From positions 37,734 through 101,733 of the forward strand of contig JAQEWB010000008.1 of the NCBI GenBank assembly GCA_027694045.1: a stretch of DNA of 64,000 nucleotides, read 5' to 3'. Source of the stretch: Bacillaceae bacterium OF18-1A (lineage in GTDB: Bacteria; Bacillota; Bacilli; Bacillales; Bacillaceae_G). Shown piece after piece: positions 25,193-33,514 of the stretch. The translations under genes were made by a program, and so were the position numbers. Positions within the stretch are counted from its first letter, which is position 1. Every line of letters begins with the position of its first letter. Below the pieces are notes generated by a model. It searched no databases. It saw only the letters and a list, made by a program, of their open reading frames with translations, and was not told the DNA's origin.

Positions 25193-25705
25193 ATGATATA
25201 TCCTTACAAAGAAAAAAATCCGAAAATTGCGAGTAGTGCTTTTATCGCTGACTACGTTACCATTACAGGCGATGTTTCAATTGGCGAAGAGTCAAGTATT
25301 TGGTTTAATACAGTCATCCGTGGTGATGTTTCACCGACAATCATTGGTGAGCGAGTAAATGTACAAGATCAATGTACACTTCACCAAAGCCCTCAGTATC
25401 CGCTTATTTTAGAAGATGACGTTACGGTCGGGCATCAAGTTATTTTACATAGCTGTCATATTAAAAAAGATGCTTTAATTGGAATGGGATCTATTATATT
25501 AGATGGTGCTGAAATTGGCGAAGGAGCCTTTATTGGCGCTGGAAGCCTCGTTTCACAAGAAAAGAAAATTCCGCCGAATACGTTAGCATTCGGTCGCCCT
25601 GCTAAAGTCATTCGCGAATTAACTGAAGAAGACCGTAAAGACATGGAACGAATTCGCACACAATATGTTGAAAAAGGTCAGTATTATAAATCACTACAAA
25701 AGTAA
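25193..25705 (+). CDS. ytoA: YtoA-like gamma-carbonic anhydrase family protein, 170 aa
   Basis: A left-handed beta-helix protein with hexapeptide repeats over most of its length, including IGEESSIWFNTVIRGD and VTVGHQVILHSCHI. The histidines in the HQSPQ and GHQVILHSCH segments are the expected zinc ligands of gamma-class carbonic anhydrase-like proteins. B. subtilis YtoA occupies the same chromosomal neighbourhood. Enzyme activity in this group is variable, so the family name is safer than the reaction. It is divergent from ytpA, has GGAAAGGAAGG upstream, and is followed by a terminator. Confidence 0.9.
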   Translation: MIYPYKEKNPKIASSAFIADYVTITGDVSIGEESSIWFNTVIRGDVSPTIIGERVNVQDQCTLHQSPQYPLILEDDVTVGHQVILHSCHIKKDALIGMGSIILDGAEIGEGAFIGAGSLVSQEKKIPPNTLAFGRPAKVIRELTEEDRKDMERIRTQYVEKGQYYKSLQK

Positions 25706-25711
25706 CTTGTT

Positions 25712-25738
25712 AGCTGCCATCATACTGGCAGCTTTTTT
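25712..25738 (+). terminator. Terminator after ytoA
   Basis: Stem AGCTGCCA/TGGCAGCT with a 6-nt loop and T6. Confidence 0.92.
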
Positions 25739-25849
25739 CATCAAAAATCTAACCTTTTCTTTACAAAACATTATTACTCTCTCAACAAAATCTTATTAAA
25801 ATAAAAGCTAATATCTCCATATATATGTAAATGAGGGAGGAGAATTCCC

Positions 25850-26383
25850 ATGAAGGTCAATGGACTGTACAAAATCGAATGTTACATTTTCAAAGGAATT
25901 AACCGTTACTTTGATCAAAAAACATTAAATATCTTTTTCCGTAATATTACCCATATCGGTGGTGCTACTTTCTCCATTGCACTCACACTTTTCTTTTTAA
26001 TTTTCGCAAAAGGAACTTTACATCACGCTGCAATTGCAACTGCCATCTCTTTAGCAATTAGTCATATTCCTGTGCAAATATTAAAAAGATGGTATCCAAG
26101 AAAACGCCCTTATTTAACAATTCAAGATGCGAAATATCCAGTCCATCCATTAAAAGACCACTCTTTCCCGTCTGGTCATACAACGGCTGTTTTTTCTGTC
26201 CTTATTCCATTTATTTGTTATAATCCAAGCTTACTTATTTTCCTATTACCTTTAGCATTATGCGTCGGTATTTCTCGTATTTATTTAGGGCTTCACTATC
26301 CGTCAGATGTATTCGTCGGTATGTGCCTTGGTACTTGCTCTGGCATCATCTCTTTTTATCAATTCATCCCACTTTTCATATAA
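25850..26383 (+). CDS. PAP2-family lipid phosphatase, 177 aa
   Basis: A small membrane phosphatase with the three PAP2 motifs: KRWYPRKRPY, FPSGHTT and SRIYLGLHYPSDV, which carry the catalytic histidines and phosphate-binding residues. About five to six helices. Relatives dephosphorylate undecaprenyl diphosphate, phosphatidic acid or phosphatidylglycerophosphate. The gene ends 9 bp before a glycosyltransferase gene, which suggests a shared role in envelope lipid or polymer metabolism, but the substrate is not evident. GGGAGGAG precedes the ATG. Confidence 0.9.
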   Translation: MKVNGLYKIECYIFKGINRYFDQKTLNIFFRNITHIGGATFSIALTLFFLIFAKGTLHHAAIATAISLAISHIPVQILKRWYPRKRPYLTIQDAKYPVHPLKDHSFPSGHTTAVFSVLIPFICYNPSLLIFLLPLALCVGISRIYLGLHYPSDVFVGMCLGTCSGIISFYQFIPLFI

Positions 26384-26392
26384 AGGAGCGAT

Positions 26393-27538
26393 ATGATGAG
26401 AGTCGCCATATTTACCGATACATTTACACCACAAGTCAACGGTGTCGCGAAAACGTTAGAACGGTTAACACGTTATTTTCAGAAAGAAAATATCGCCTAT
26501 TCTGTTTTCGCCCCTCAGCATACAGCTGAAGATAATTTCGTAGCGAATGTGAACAAAATGAGAAGTATCCCGTTAACAATATTATATCCAGAATGTCGCT
26601 TTTCTTTTCCTACTCCGCGTATTAAACGGGAACTTCTTGCCTTTAAACCTGATTTGATTCACATAGCTACCCCTTTCAACATGGGACTTTGTGGACTATA
26701 TTATGCAAAAAAGTTAAACATCCCAGTCGTTGGTTCTTATCATACTGATTTCGACGCCTATTTACGCTATTACAAAATCGAATTCCTCTCCAATATGCTT
26801 TGGAACTATTTAAAATGGTTTCATAGTCATATGCAAAAAAATTTTGTACCCTCTCCTGAAACATTACATCAATTAAAACATAAAGGCTTTCAAGCTCTCT
26901 CTATTTGGGGACGTGGTGTAGATTGCACACTCTTTCATCCAGCTTACAATACAGACCTATTCCGAAAAAAATATAATATTACAGCGAAGTACGTCCTTTC
27001 CTATGTTGGACGGATTGCTCCCGAAAAAGATATTGATACGTTGCAAGAACTTATCGTTAAAACAGTTCATACTCGAAACGATATCCATTGGCTTATCGCT
27101 GGAGATGGTCCTCTCGCAACAAGTTTATGTGAAGCTGTTCCAAAGACAAATGTCACCTTTACTGGCTATTTACAAGGTGAAGATTTAGCTGAAACATACG
27201 CTGGCTCTGACCTCATGGTATTTCCATCAGCTACTGAAACATTTGGGAATGTTGTACTTGAATCACTTGCATGTGGTACACCTGTTATTGGTGCGAATAG
27301 TGGCGGGGTTAAAAATATTATTACAGATGGAAAAACAGGAATTCTATGCGAACCCAAAAATGAAGACTCATTTTTATCCTCTATTTATAAATTGTTAAAT
27401 AATGAAGAAATGCGTAAACAAATAAGCTTAGATGCTCGATCCTATGCCGCTACACAAAGTTGGGATGAAATTTTCAGTAATTTACTCATGCATTATGATG
27501 ATGTGATTCAAAGTCGAAAAACGGAAATGCTAGCTTAG
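26393..27538 (+). CDS. GT4-family glycosyltransferase, 381 aa
   Basis: A GT-B fold retaining glycosyltransferase. The N-terminal domain starts MMRVAIFTDTFTPQVNGVAK, the pattern of GT4 enzymes that glycosylate lipids (MgtA/PimB-like or diacylglycerol glycosyltransferases). The C-terminal domain has GRIAPEKD and the E-x7-E motif in FPSATETFGNVVLESLACGTP. It is cytoplasmic or membrane-associated, with no signal peptide. It is co-transcribed with the PAP2 gene. Either of two adjacent ATGs could start it, both close to AAAGGAGCG. The acceptor is unknown. Confidence 0.88.
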   Translation: MMRVAIFTDTFTPQVNGVAKTLERLTRYFQKENIAYSVFAPQHTAEDNFVANVNKMRSIPLTILYPECRFSFPTPRIKRELLAFKPDLIHIATPFNMGLCGLYYAKKLNIPVVGSYHTDFDAYLRYYKIEFLSNMLWNYLKWFHSHMQKNFVPSPETLHQLKHKGFQALSIWGRGVDCTLFHPAYNTDLFRKKYNITAKYVLSYVGRIAPEKDIDTLQELIVKTVHTRNDIHWLIAGDGPLATSLCEAVPKTNVTFTGYLQGEDLAETYAGSDLMVFPSATETFGNVVLESLACGTPVIGANSGGVKNIITDGKTGILCEPKNEDSFLSSIYKLLNNEEMRKQISLDARSYAATQSWDEIFSNLLMHYDDVIQSRKTEMLA

Positions 27539-27593
27539 ACTCAGCTTATATATCATCCATATACAAGTGAAACTTCTATATTATACAAAGTAT

Positions 27594-27632
27594 AAAAAGA
27601 GAGGTCACCCTTCATAGCATGACCTCTTTTTT
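27594..27632 (+). terminator. Terminator of the PAP2-GT4 operon
   Basis: Stem AAAAAGAGGTCA-type/TGACCTCTTTTT with a loop of about 12 nt and a long T-run; it may serve both strands. Confidence 0.88.
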
Positions 27633-27663
27633 AACGTCTAAGTTGTTACATACATATAATGAT

Positions 27664-28269
27664 TTATTTTTCTTTACCTTTTGTTTGATTCGCATTAAAC
27701 GTCCAGTTCAATTTCAATGTATCTCCTTGGAATACGTTTTGATCTTCTCCATTGTCTTCAAATATGAATTTCACATAGAAAGAGTCATCCTTGCCTGGAG
27801 CAAGTCCATTTCCTTCCCAGTTTACGACACCTTTTTGTACAAGATCAGGAAAGTTTCCATCAACAGTAGCCTTTTTTAATTCAGACAAGGTAGTTTCCCA
27901 TACAGGAACTGTATTTTTGTCTATGTTCCATAAAAACTCCACTTTGACATGATCACCGAAATCAGCATTTCCATTATCACCTTTTGCATCTGTTACAGTA
28001 TAATCTGTAAGAAGATGAACGTCCTTAATTTTCAAAGTACCACCGTTGATTAAGTGGAAATCTCTTTCTATTTGATCACCTGGTTTGATTTTATCAACAT
28101 CGATGATAACTTGTGGATCAATGCTCAAATCTAACGTACCAGCCGCAAATGTGTTTTCTGATACTTCTTTATCACTGAAGTACGCAAACGTTCCGCCTCC
28201 GATTAAAGATAAACCAAGAGCTGCGGATGCAACACCCATACCAAGCTTTTTCTTAAGATTCATTTTCAT
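27664..28269 (-). CDS. TasA/camelysin (CalY) family secreted protein, 201 aa
   Basis: The N-terminus MKMNLKKKLGMGVASAALGL ends in a GGGTFAYFSD cleavage region, the hallmark of TasA/CalY (peptidase M73 family) proteins, which are normally processed by the SipW signal peptidase. The mature part has the AGTLDLSIDP and KPGD motifs and an NPxF-like beta sandwich. TasA/CalY proteins form fibres in biofilm matrix; camelysin is also described as a surface protease. Here no sipW or second tasA gene is adjacent. It lies downstream of a Vpr-like protease on the same strand with a 216-bp gap, so it probably has its own promoter. Confidence 0.88.
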   Translation of the reverse strand: MKMNLKKKLGMGVASAALGLSLIGGGTFAYFSDKEVSENTFAAGTLDLSIDPQVIIDVDKIKPGDQIERDFHLINGGTLKIKDVHLLTDYTVTDAKGDNGNADFGDHVKVEFLWNIDKNTVPVWETTLSELKKATVDGNFPDLVQKGVVNWEGNGLAPGKDDSFYVKFIFEDNGEDQNVFQGDTLKLNWTFNANQTKGKEK

Positions 28270-28410
28270 ACTCCTCCTATTTTTATACTATTTAAAAGCC
28301 AATAAGTTCATATCAAGTAAAATCCAAAAGCTTGTTTCCTTATTAAAGTCTTTTAAGTTCACCTCTAGGATAGCTATTTGATTCTTAATAAAGAACGTCC
28401 CGTTTTATTT

Positions 28411-28473
28411 AAGAGCGACTATTGATATTTGCAGAGAATGATATATTCCCTCTTTTATCAATAGCCGCTCTAA
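28411..28473 (-). terminator. Imperfect long hairpin after the protease gene
   Basis: AGAGCG-A-CTATTGATA pairs with TATCAATAG-C-CGCTCT around a ~30-nt loop, just past the protease stop. It may be a terminator, but no strong T-run follows immediately. Confidence 0.45.
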
Positions 28474-28485
28474 GACATCTTCTAT

Positions 28486-31400
28486 TTAGTTCTTCGGTTC
28501 TAGACCGATCTGACGTAAGAAATCTGCCAGACCTTTTTTACCGATTGTTTCTTTTGGCTTAACCACTTCTGGAACACCGACTTCTTTTTGCAAGAAGTTT
28601 TTCTCAATGAAGCGGACATCTGTTTCGTCCACGACACCGTCTTGGTTAATGTCTTGTGGCACGATAGAAGCATCTTTCTTTCCGTATGCATTGGCTACAC
28701 TTTGCATATCGCGAATATCAATCAATCTATCACCATTCACGTCCCCTGCAAGATCTTTCAGAGAAGCAAATCTAAAATGTTGCCCGCGCATCTCACCGTT
28801 TACAGCATATCCAGGAATGAATTTCTTCATCGTTTTAAGATGTCCTGGAACATCCATAACAACTGTGTATGCTTCATTAGAAGCTGGGATACCATGAATC
28901 GTGTAGAATCCTTGGTTATCAATTGTTCCCTTATATTTTTTACCGTTTGGAGACATCGCATATACTTGCGCACCGATTTTTGTATAATCTGCTTTTTTCA
29001 ACGAACCGGCTGCTGTCAAGAAGGCTTCCGGTCCGATATAACCCTGTACTCTCGAATGCGTTGAAATGATGTTAAAACTTTCCGTATTGCAATAAGGAAT
29101 AGCAGTAGCTGCTGTTTGTCCTGCTTTCGTATAAGACGCCTGCTTTACATTAAATCCCGTAGCACCATCGTAATATGCGTCAGTTACTACTTTGAATGTT
29201 ACATCAAGGAAAGGCATATCTCCGTCCATACCACTGAATCCATTCCCTTTCATAGATGCGCCAACTTTCACCGTATTATAACGGCCATCCGTCACCACAG
29301 GCTCTTGCAGTGATACTTCCAAGCCCTTTTCCTTCGCATACTCGTTTGCCGCATTGTTCAGCTTCACATTCTCAAACTTGAACCAATCTTTCAAGAACTC
29401 TACCTGGAATTCTCCAGATACAAGCTGCTTTACATTATTGAGGCTCAGTGTCATCGTAACTGTATCGTCAAATTTCACATCTTTCTTATCGTAACTAGAA
29501 GCCGTATATTCCGTACCTTCTTTTACGAAGACATAATTTTGTTGCCCCATTGCCGTTGCCATATCAAACGTAGTCAAATTCAAATTTAAAGGTCCTTTTG
29601 CAATATCACTTTCCTCAATTCCGAATTTTACATCTCCATTCGCCTGGATTGGGAAGAATCCACCTATGAACGGAGAGTTTGCAGAGTAACCCATTTGGTT
29701 AGACGATTGATCATAGTTTAAACCTTTCGATTTCAATACATCCACCGTCGCATCCTTAGCTGTTCCATGTATCCATACCGCTTTTTGTCCATCTTCTACT
29801 GTAAACATGGAGTCATTAACCTCAATTACACCCGGTTTTTTATCCATGTTCACTTCTGGTGCTGTATTGTCCACAATAAGCGTATTGTCTACAACATATG
29901 ATTTCCCTTCCTTATCATGCCCAATCATTTCCAGCACATAATCGCCGGCTGGAAGCTTTACAGGAACATCACCAATCGGATTGGAAGGATCATTTGTAAA
30001 TGGATAGACAGTACCGCCGAATGCTCCTAAAAGATAAGTTTCTACGTCTATCAGTAATTTACTAGTGTTCGCTGTTCCTACAAAACCTATAGCTTTTCCT
30101 GTTTTACTGTCCTTAACAAGCACATCGATTGTTTCCATTTGGCTATTCATCTTCATTACTCCGTGAACTACAGGAGGGGCTAAAAATATCCAGAAAGGTG
30201 TATTATTTGTTACGGCTGGTGAAGTCGTTTTTAAATATTCAAATCCCTTTTCCGTCACCATGACAGCGAATGGAATTTGATACGTTTCGGTCGGATTGTT
30301 CGCATTCGTCACATGGATATATCCTTCATATCTACCTTTCGCTGCACTAGAAGGGATCGTAATTTTCGGCTCCAGCTCCTGCGCTTGTCCGCTTGCCACT
30401 GTAAGAGATGCCGGCACCTCAACTTTTACACCGTTCTTCACTGCATCTTGAATGCCTGTACGCTCACCGTGATACTCTACTTCTACTTTAAATATTTTTT
30501 CTTCTTTGCTACTATTTTGGACAGTCACCTTTTTACTCGCTTCGATTGGTTTATCCCCTTGCTTAACATGTCTGCCGAACACGATAGAGCCCGTTTGTTC
30601 ATCAATTTCAACAACGTTTCCGTTCTCGACATTTTGTGTTTTATCTAATACTTTGATAGATGTATCCGTATGAACAGCTTGATACGCATCGATGCGTCCC
30701 GCACCCACTTCATATACAGAGTACTTACCATTCAAATCATCAGATGTATTCATAAGAGCCGCTTTTACATCGAAAGGAGTGTATTCTGGGTGTTGCTGCA
30801 AAATCAATGCCGCTGTACCCGCTACGTGAGGGCTCGCCATAGAAGTACCAGACAAGCGTACATATGCGTTTCCGTAATTTATGCCATCCTGCGGATCGTT
30901 AATATATTCCGGTGCAGTAGAGAAAATAGACACACCCGGAGCGACTACATCTGGCTTAATGTCATAATTCCCATTTACCGGTCCACGCGAGCTGAAATCA
31001 GCTAAGTGATCACCTTCCGTTTTTGTATTGCTCAGCGTTTCGAATTTGAAAGGTACTTCACCTAGCGCTTTTAACCGTTCGCCATCTGCTTTTGACAGAC
31101 GGAAAGATGGAATAAGATCTACCCCCTCACCTAAGTAGGCAGATATTTGTCCGTCAACATTGTTATACACGATAACAGCTTTTGCCCCTGCTTTTTTTGC
31201 ATTTTTAATTTTTTCATCAAACGTAATTTCTCCGCGCTGAATTAACGCAATTTTTCCGTTTACATCTTTCCCTGTAAAATCAGCTTGTTTACCAAGTCCC
31301 GCAAATACAATTGGTAGCGATTTTCCTTGTAGATTTTCTAACTTATCAGGAAAATCTTTACCTAATAACTGCATGTTTTCAAACTTTTCACTCGCTACAC

Positions 31401-32625
31401 TTGCACTGAATGTAGGAATAGACATAGAAACATCGCTTGCCCCTACTGAAATACCAAGGGCTGCCGTTCCCGGAGAACCAAGCGTTTTTTCGCCTGGTCC
31501 AGCGTTACCTGCGGCAACAACTGTCACCACACCTGAAAGCATAGCGTTATTTGTCGCAACAGAAGTAGCATATAGCGGATCATTCTTTTGCGCACCAAGC
31601 GACATATTGATAACATCCATACCATCTGTAATCGCTTTATCTATTCCCGCCAGGATTCCCGCTGTATTTCCTCCACCCCAAGGACCTAATACTCTATAAG
31701 AATATAAATCTACTTCAGGTGCTACACCTTTCACAGCATAATCTTCATTGTTTTTCTTTTGAGCTGCGATTGTCCCTGCTACATGTGTACCATGGTTTGT
31801 ATAGTACACTAAACCTGGATATTCCGGTTTACCAGCTTTTATCCAATCCTCGTACGTTGTTTCCATCGGGTCTGCATCGTTATCTACAAAATCATATCCG
31901 CCTTTATAAGCATCTTTTAAATCTGGGTGATTATAGTCCACACCTGTATCAAGAACGCCGACTTTAATTCCTTTACCTTTAATGTTTTCTGCATGAAGCT
32001 TGTCCACGCCAATTTGTGGAATGCTGTCTGCCATTTTCGGATCGATTGTTTCTTTCGTTTCTACCGGAGGTTCCACTTTCACCTCGTAATCTTTAAAGAC
32101 ACGTTTTACTACTCCGGATTGAATCAACTCCTGCACAGCCACACCAGGTAACGTCATCGCTACACCGTTGATTGCATTTTTATATTCACGTGTGATTTCC
32201 ACTTTTTTCGTATCGTACGTACCAGCATCCTTCTTCGACTTTAAAGATTCTACATGTTGTTTGAACACTTTATGCTCTTCTTCCACTTTTGCTTGCGCAG
32301 TAGTAGTAGCTATTTTCTTCCCTTTCGCCGCTTGTTTCATCACTTCAATTTTTGCTGGCGCGTGATTGAATTCCACGATAACGTTAACTAATTTAGGACT
32401 ATTCGTATCAATATCAGGTGAAATCGTAAAATTAGAACTTACATCTAACTGTTCCAACGCCTTTCTTTGTTCTGAAGACAAATTCATTAATACCTGTTCC
32501 GCATTATCAACTGGCTTCAGTTCAACTACGCTTTCTGCCAATACATTATACGGAATACCTTGTGACAATAGCATACCAGCAACTAACGTTCCTGTAAGAA
32601 CCCTCCCAAATTTCCCTCTCTTCAT
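28486..32625 (-). CDS. Vpr-like S8 subtilase with PA, cohesin-like and dockerin-like domains, 1379 aa
   Basis: A secreted serine protease. Order: signal peptide (1-30, ending VLAES); inhibitor I9-type propeptide (about 75-185); subtilase catalytic domain with Asp226 (VLDTGVD), His278 (NHGTHVAG), Asn374 and Ser595 (SGTSMASPH); PA domain inserted at about 435-520; fn3-like beta domains (about 660-1040); cohesin-like domain (about 1045-1150, with TVTMTLSLNNV and PFLDVTFKVV); carboxypeptidase-regulatory-like domain (about 1192-1290); and a dockerin-like pair of calcium loops at 1294-1345 (DVNGDRLIDIRDM, DINQDGVVDETDV). No LPxTG anchor is present. It lies downstream of a two-component system on the same strand. 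Cohesin and dockerin in one Vpr-like chain is unusual. The cohesin call is by pattern only. Confidence 0.9.
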   Translation of the reverse strand: MKRGKFGRVLTGTLVAGMLLSQGIPYNVLAESVVELKPVDNAEQVLMNLSSEQRKALEQLDVSSNFTISPDIDTNSPKLVNVIVEFNHAPAKIEVMKQAAKGKKIATTTAQAKVEEEHKVFKQHVESLKSKKDAGTYDTKKVEITREYKNAINGVAMTLPGVAVQELIQSGVVKRVFKDYEVKVEPPVETKETIDPKMADSIPQIGVDKLHAENIKGKGIKVGVLDTGVDYNHPDLKDAYKGGYDFVDNDADPMETTYEDWIKAGKPEYPGLVYYTNHGTHVAGTIAAQKKNNEDYAVKGVAPEVDLYSYRVLGPWGGGNTAGILAGIDKAITDGMDVINMSLGAQKNDPLYATSVATNNAMLSGVVTVVAAGNAGPGEKTLGSPGTAALGISVGASDVSMSIPTFSASVASEKFENMQLLGKDFPDKLENLQGKSLPIVFAGLGKQADFTGKDVNGKIALIQRGEITFDEKIKNAKKAGAKAVIVYNNVDGQISAYLGEGVDLIPSFRLSKADGERLKALGEVPFKFETLSNTKTEGDHLADFSSRGPVNGNYDIKPDVVAPGVSIFSTAPEYINDPQDGINYGNAYVRLSGTSMASPHVAGTAALILQQHPEYTPFDVKAALMNTSDDLNGKYSVYEVGAGRIDAYQAVHTDTSIKVLDKTQNVENGNVVEIDEQTGSIVFGRHVKQGDKPIEASKKVTVQNSSKEEKIFKVEVEYHGERTGIQDAVKNGVKVEVPASLTVASGQAQELEPKITIPSSAAKGRYEGYIHVTNANNPTETYQIPFAVMVTEKGFEYLKTTSPAVTNNTPFWIFLAPPVVHGVMKMNSQMETIDVLVKDSKTGKAIGFVGTANTSKLLIDVETYLLGAFGGTVYPFTNDPSNPIGDVPVKLPAGDYVLEMIGHDKEGKSYVVDNTLIVDNTAPEVNMDKKPGVIEVNDSMFTVEDGQKAVWIHGTAKDATVDVLKSKGLNYDQSSNQMGYSANSPFIGGFFPIQANGDVKFGIEESDIAKGPLNLNLTTFDMATAMGQQNYVFVKEGTEYTASSYDKKDVKFDDTVTMTLSLNNVKQLVSGEFQVEFLKDWFKFENVKLNNAANEYAKEKGLEVSLQEPVVTDGRYNTVKVGASMKGNGFSGMDGDMPFLDVTFKVVTDAYYDGATGFNVKQASYTKAGQTAATAIPYCNTESFNIISTHSRVQGYIGPEAFLTAAGSLKKADYTKIGAQVYAMSPNGKKYKGTIDNQGFYTIHGIPASNEAYTVVMDVPGHLKTMKKFIPGYAVNGEMRGQHFRFASLKDLAGDVNGDRLIDIRDMQSVANAYGKKDASIVPQDINQDGVVDETDVRFIEKNFLQKEVGVPEVVKPKETIGKKGLADFLRQIGLEPKN

Positions 32626-32771
32626 ACAAGTTCCCCCATCTACATTTATTTGTATTTGTAGTCATTGCATAACATACATTTCCGAAGCTATTAGGCTACG
32701 ACTCTACTTTCTCATCTTATTAAATTTAAACTTTTCTGAAAATTATCAAAAAGTAATATTTTTTTAGTTAT

Positions 32772-32789
32772 TAGTTCTATACCGTATAG
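32772..32789. promoter_or_regulatory. Palindromic motif upstream of the protease gene, candidate operator
   Basis: TAGTTCTATACCGTATAG contains the perfect palindrome CTATAC-C-GTATAG. A near copy (TAGTTCTATACGATAG on the minus strand) lies upstream of the two-component genes at 35694-35709. It could bind the NarL-type regulator encoded between the two sites. Confidence 0.35.
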
Positions 32790-32795
32790 TACAAA

Positions 32796-32853
32796 AGAAC
32801 TACTCCGCATCTTATTATTTTGAGTAAAATAATAAGGTACAGAGTAGTTCTCT
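32796..32853. terminator. Long hairpin terminator after the response regulator gene
   Basis: AGAACTACTC pairs with GAGTAGTTCT, and inside it CTTATTATTTT pairs with AAAATAATAAG. Confidence 0.8.
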
Positions 32854-32875
32854 TAACCTTTTACATGATTTTCAT

Positions 32876-33514
32876 TTAAGAAAATGGAACAAGCTGATTT
32901 CGAACGGCGTATATAACCGCTTGTGAACGACTTTTCACGTTTAGTTTCCTGAAAATCTTATTAATATGAATCTTCACTGTCTTATCGCTAATATATAGAG
33001 CTTCGGCAATTTCCTTATTGCTAAGACCTTTGACCAATTCAAACAGTATTTCTTTTTCGCGCTCTGTTAGTTCATTTTCATTTGATTCTGATTTCGTTTG
33101 CTGATGATAGGTAATCAACTTTTTAGTCATACGCGGATGGATCACAGAGTCTCCTTGTAATACCATTCGGATTGCCGCCACCACCTGCTCGGATGAGGAA
33201 TCCTTCAATAAATAACCGTCTGCACCTGCCCGAAGAGCAGACATCAAGTATTCATCATGTTCATACATCGTTAATACGAGGACACGACAATTCGGATACT
33301 GATTTTTTACGAGTGATGTAGCCTCGATACCATTTTTTCCTGGTAAATTAATATCCATTAAAATACAATCAGGCCTACACTCTTCCACTTTCTTTACTAC
33401 CTCATCACCAGAAACAGCTTCTCCAACTACTCGCATATCAGATTCGAGTTCCAATATACTTCGAATTCCATCACGTAAAACAGTATGATCATCCACTACT
33501 AATATTCGAATCAT
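32876..33514 (-). CDS. NarL/LuxR-family response regulator, 212 aa
   Basis: An N-terminal receiver domain (1-120) has the acidic pair DD at 8-9, the phospho-acceptor Asp54 (LMDINLPG) and Lys in LLKDSS. A LuxR-type DNA-binding domain (about 148-208) begins LTEREKEILFELVKGLSNKE. It overlaps the end of the sensor kinase gene by 26 bp, so the pair is co-translated. The gene is followed by a hairpin and then by the protease gene, whose upstream region shares a palindromic motif with the kinase upstream region. Targets are inferred, not shown. Confidence 0.95.
   Translation of the reverse strand: MIRILVVDDHTVLRDGIRSILELESDMRVVGEAVSGDEVVKKVEECRPDCILMDINLPGKNGIEATSLVKNQYPNCRVLVLTMYEHDEYLMSALRAGADGYLLKDSSSEQVVAAIRMVLQGDSVIHPRMTKKLITYHQQTKSESNENELTEREKEILFELVKGLSNKEIAEALYISDKTVKIHINKIFRKLNVKSRSQAVIYAVRNQLVPFS

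Noticed and set aside
28486..32625. Cellulosome component
   Set aside because: Only one protein in the window has cohesin- or dockerin-like domains and none is a glycoside hydrolase or scaffoldin; the catalytic domain is a subtilase.
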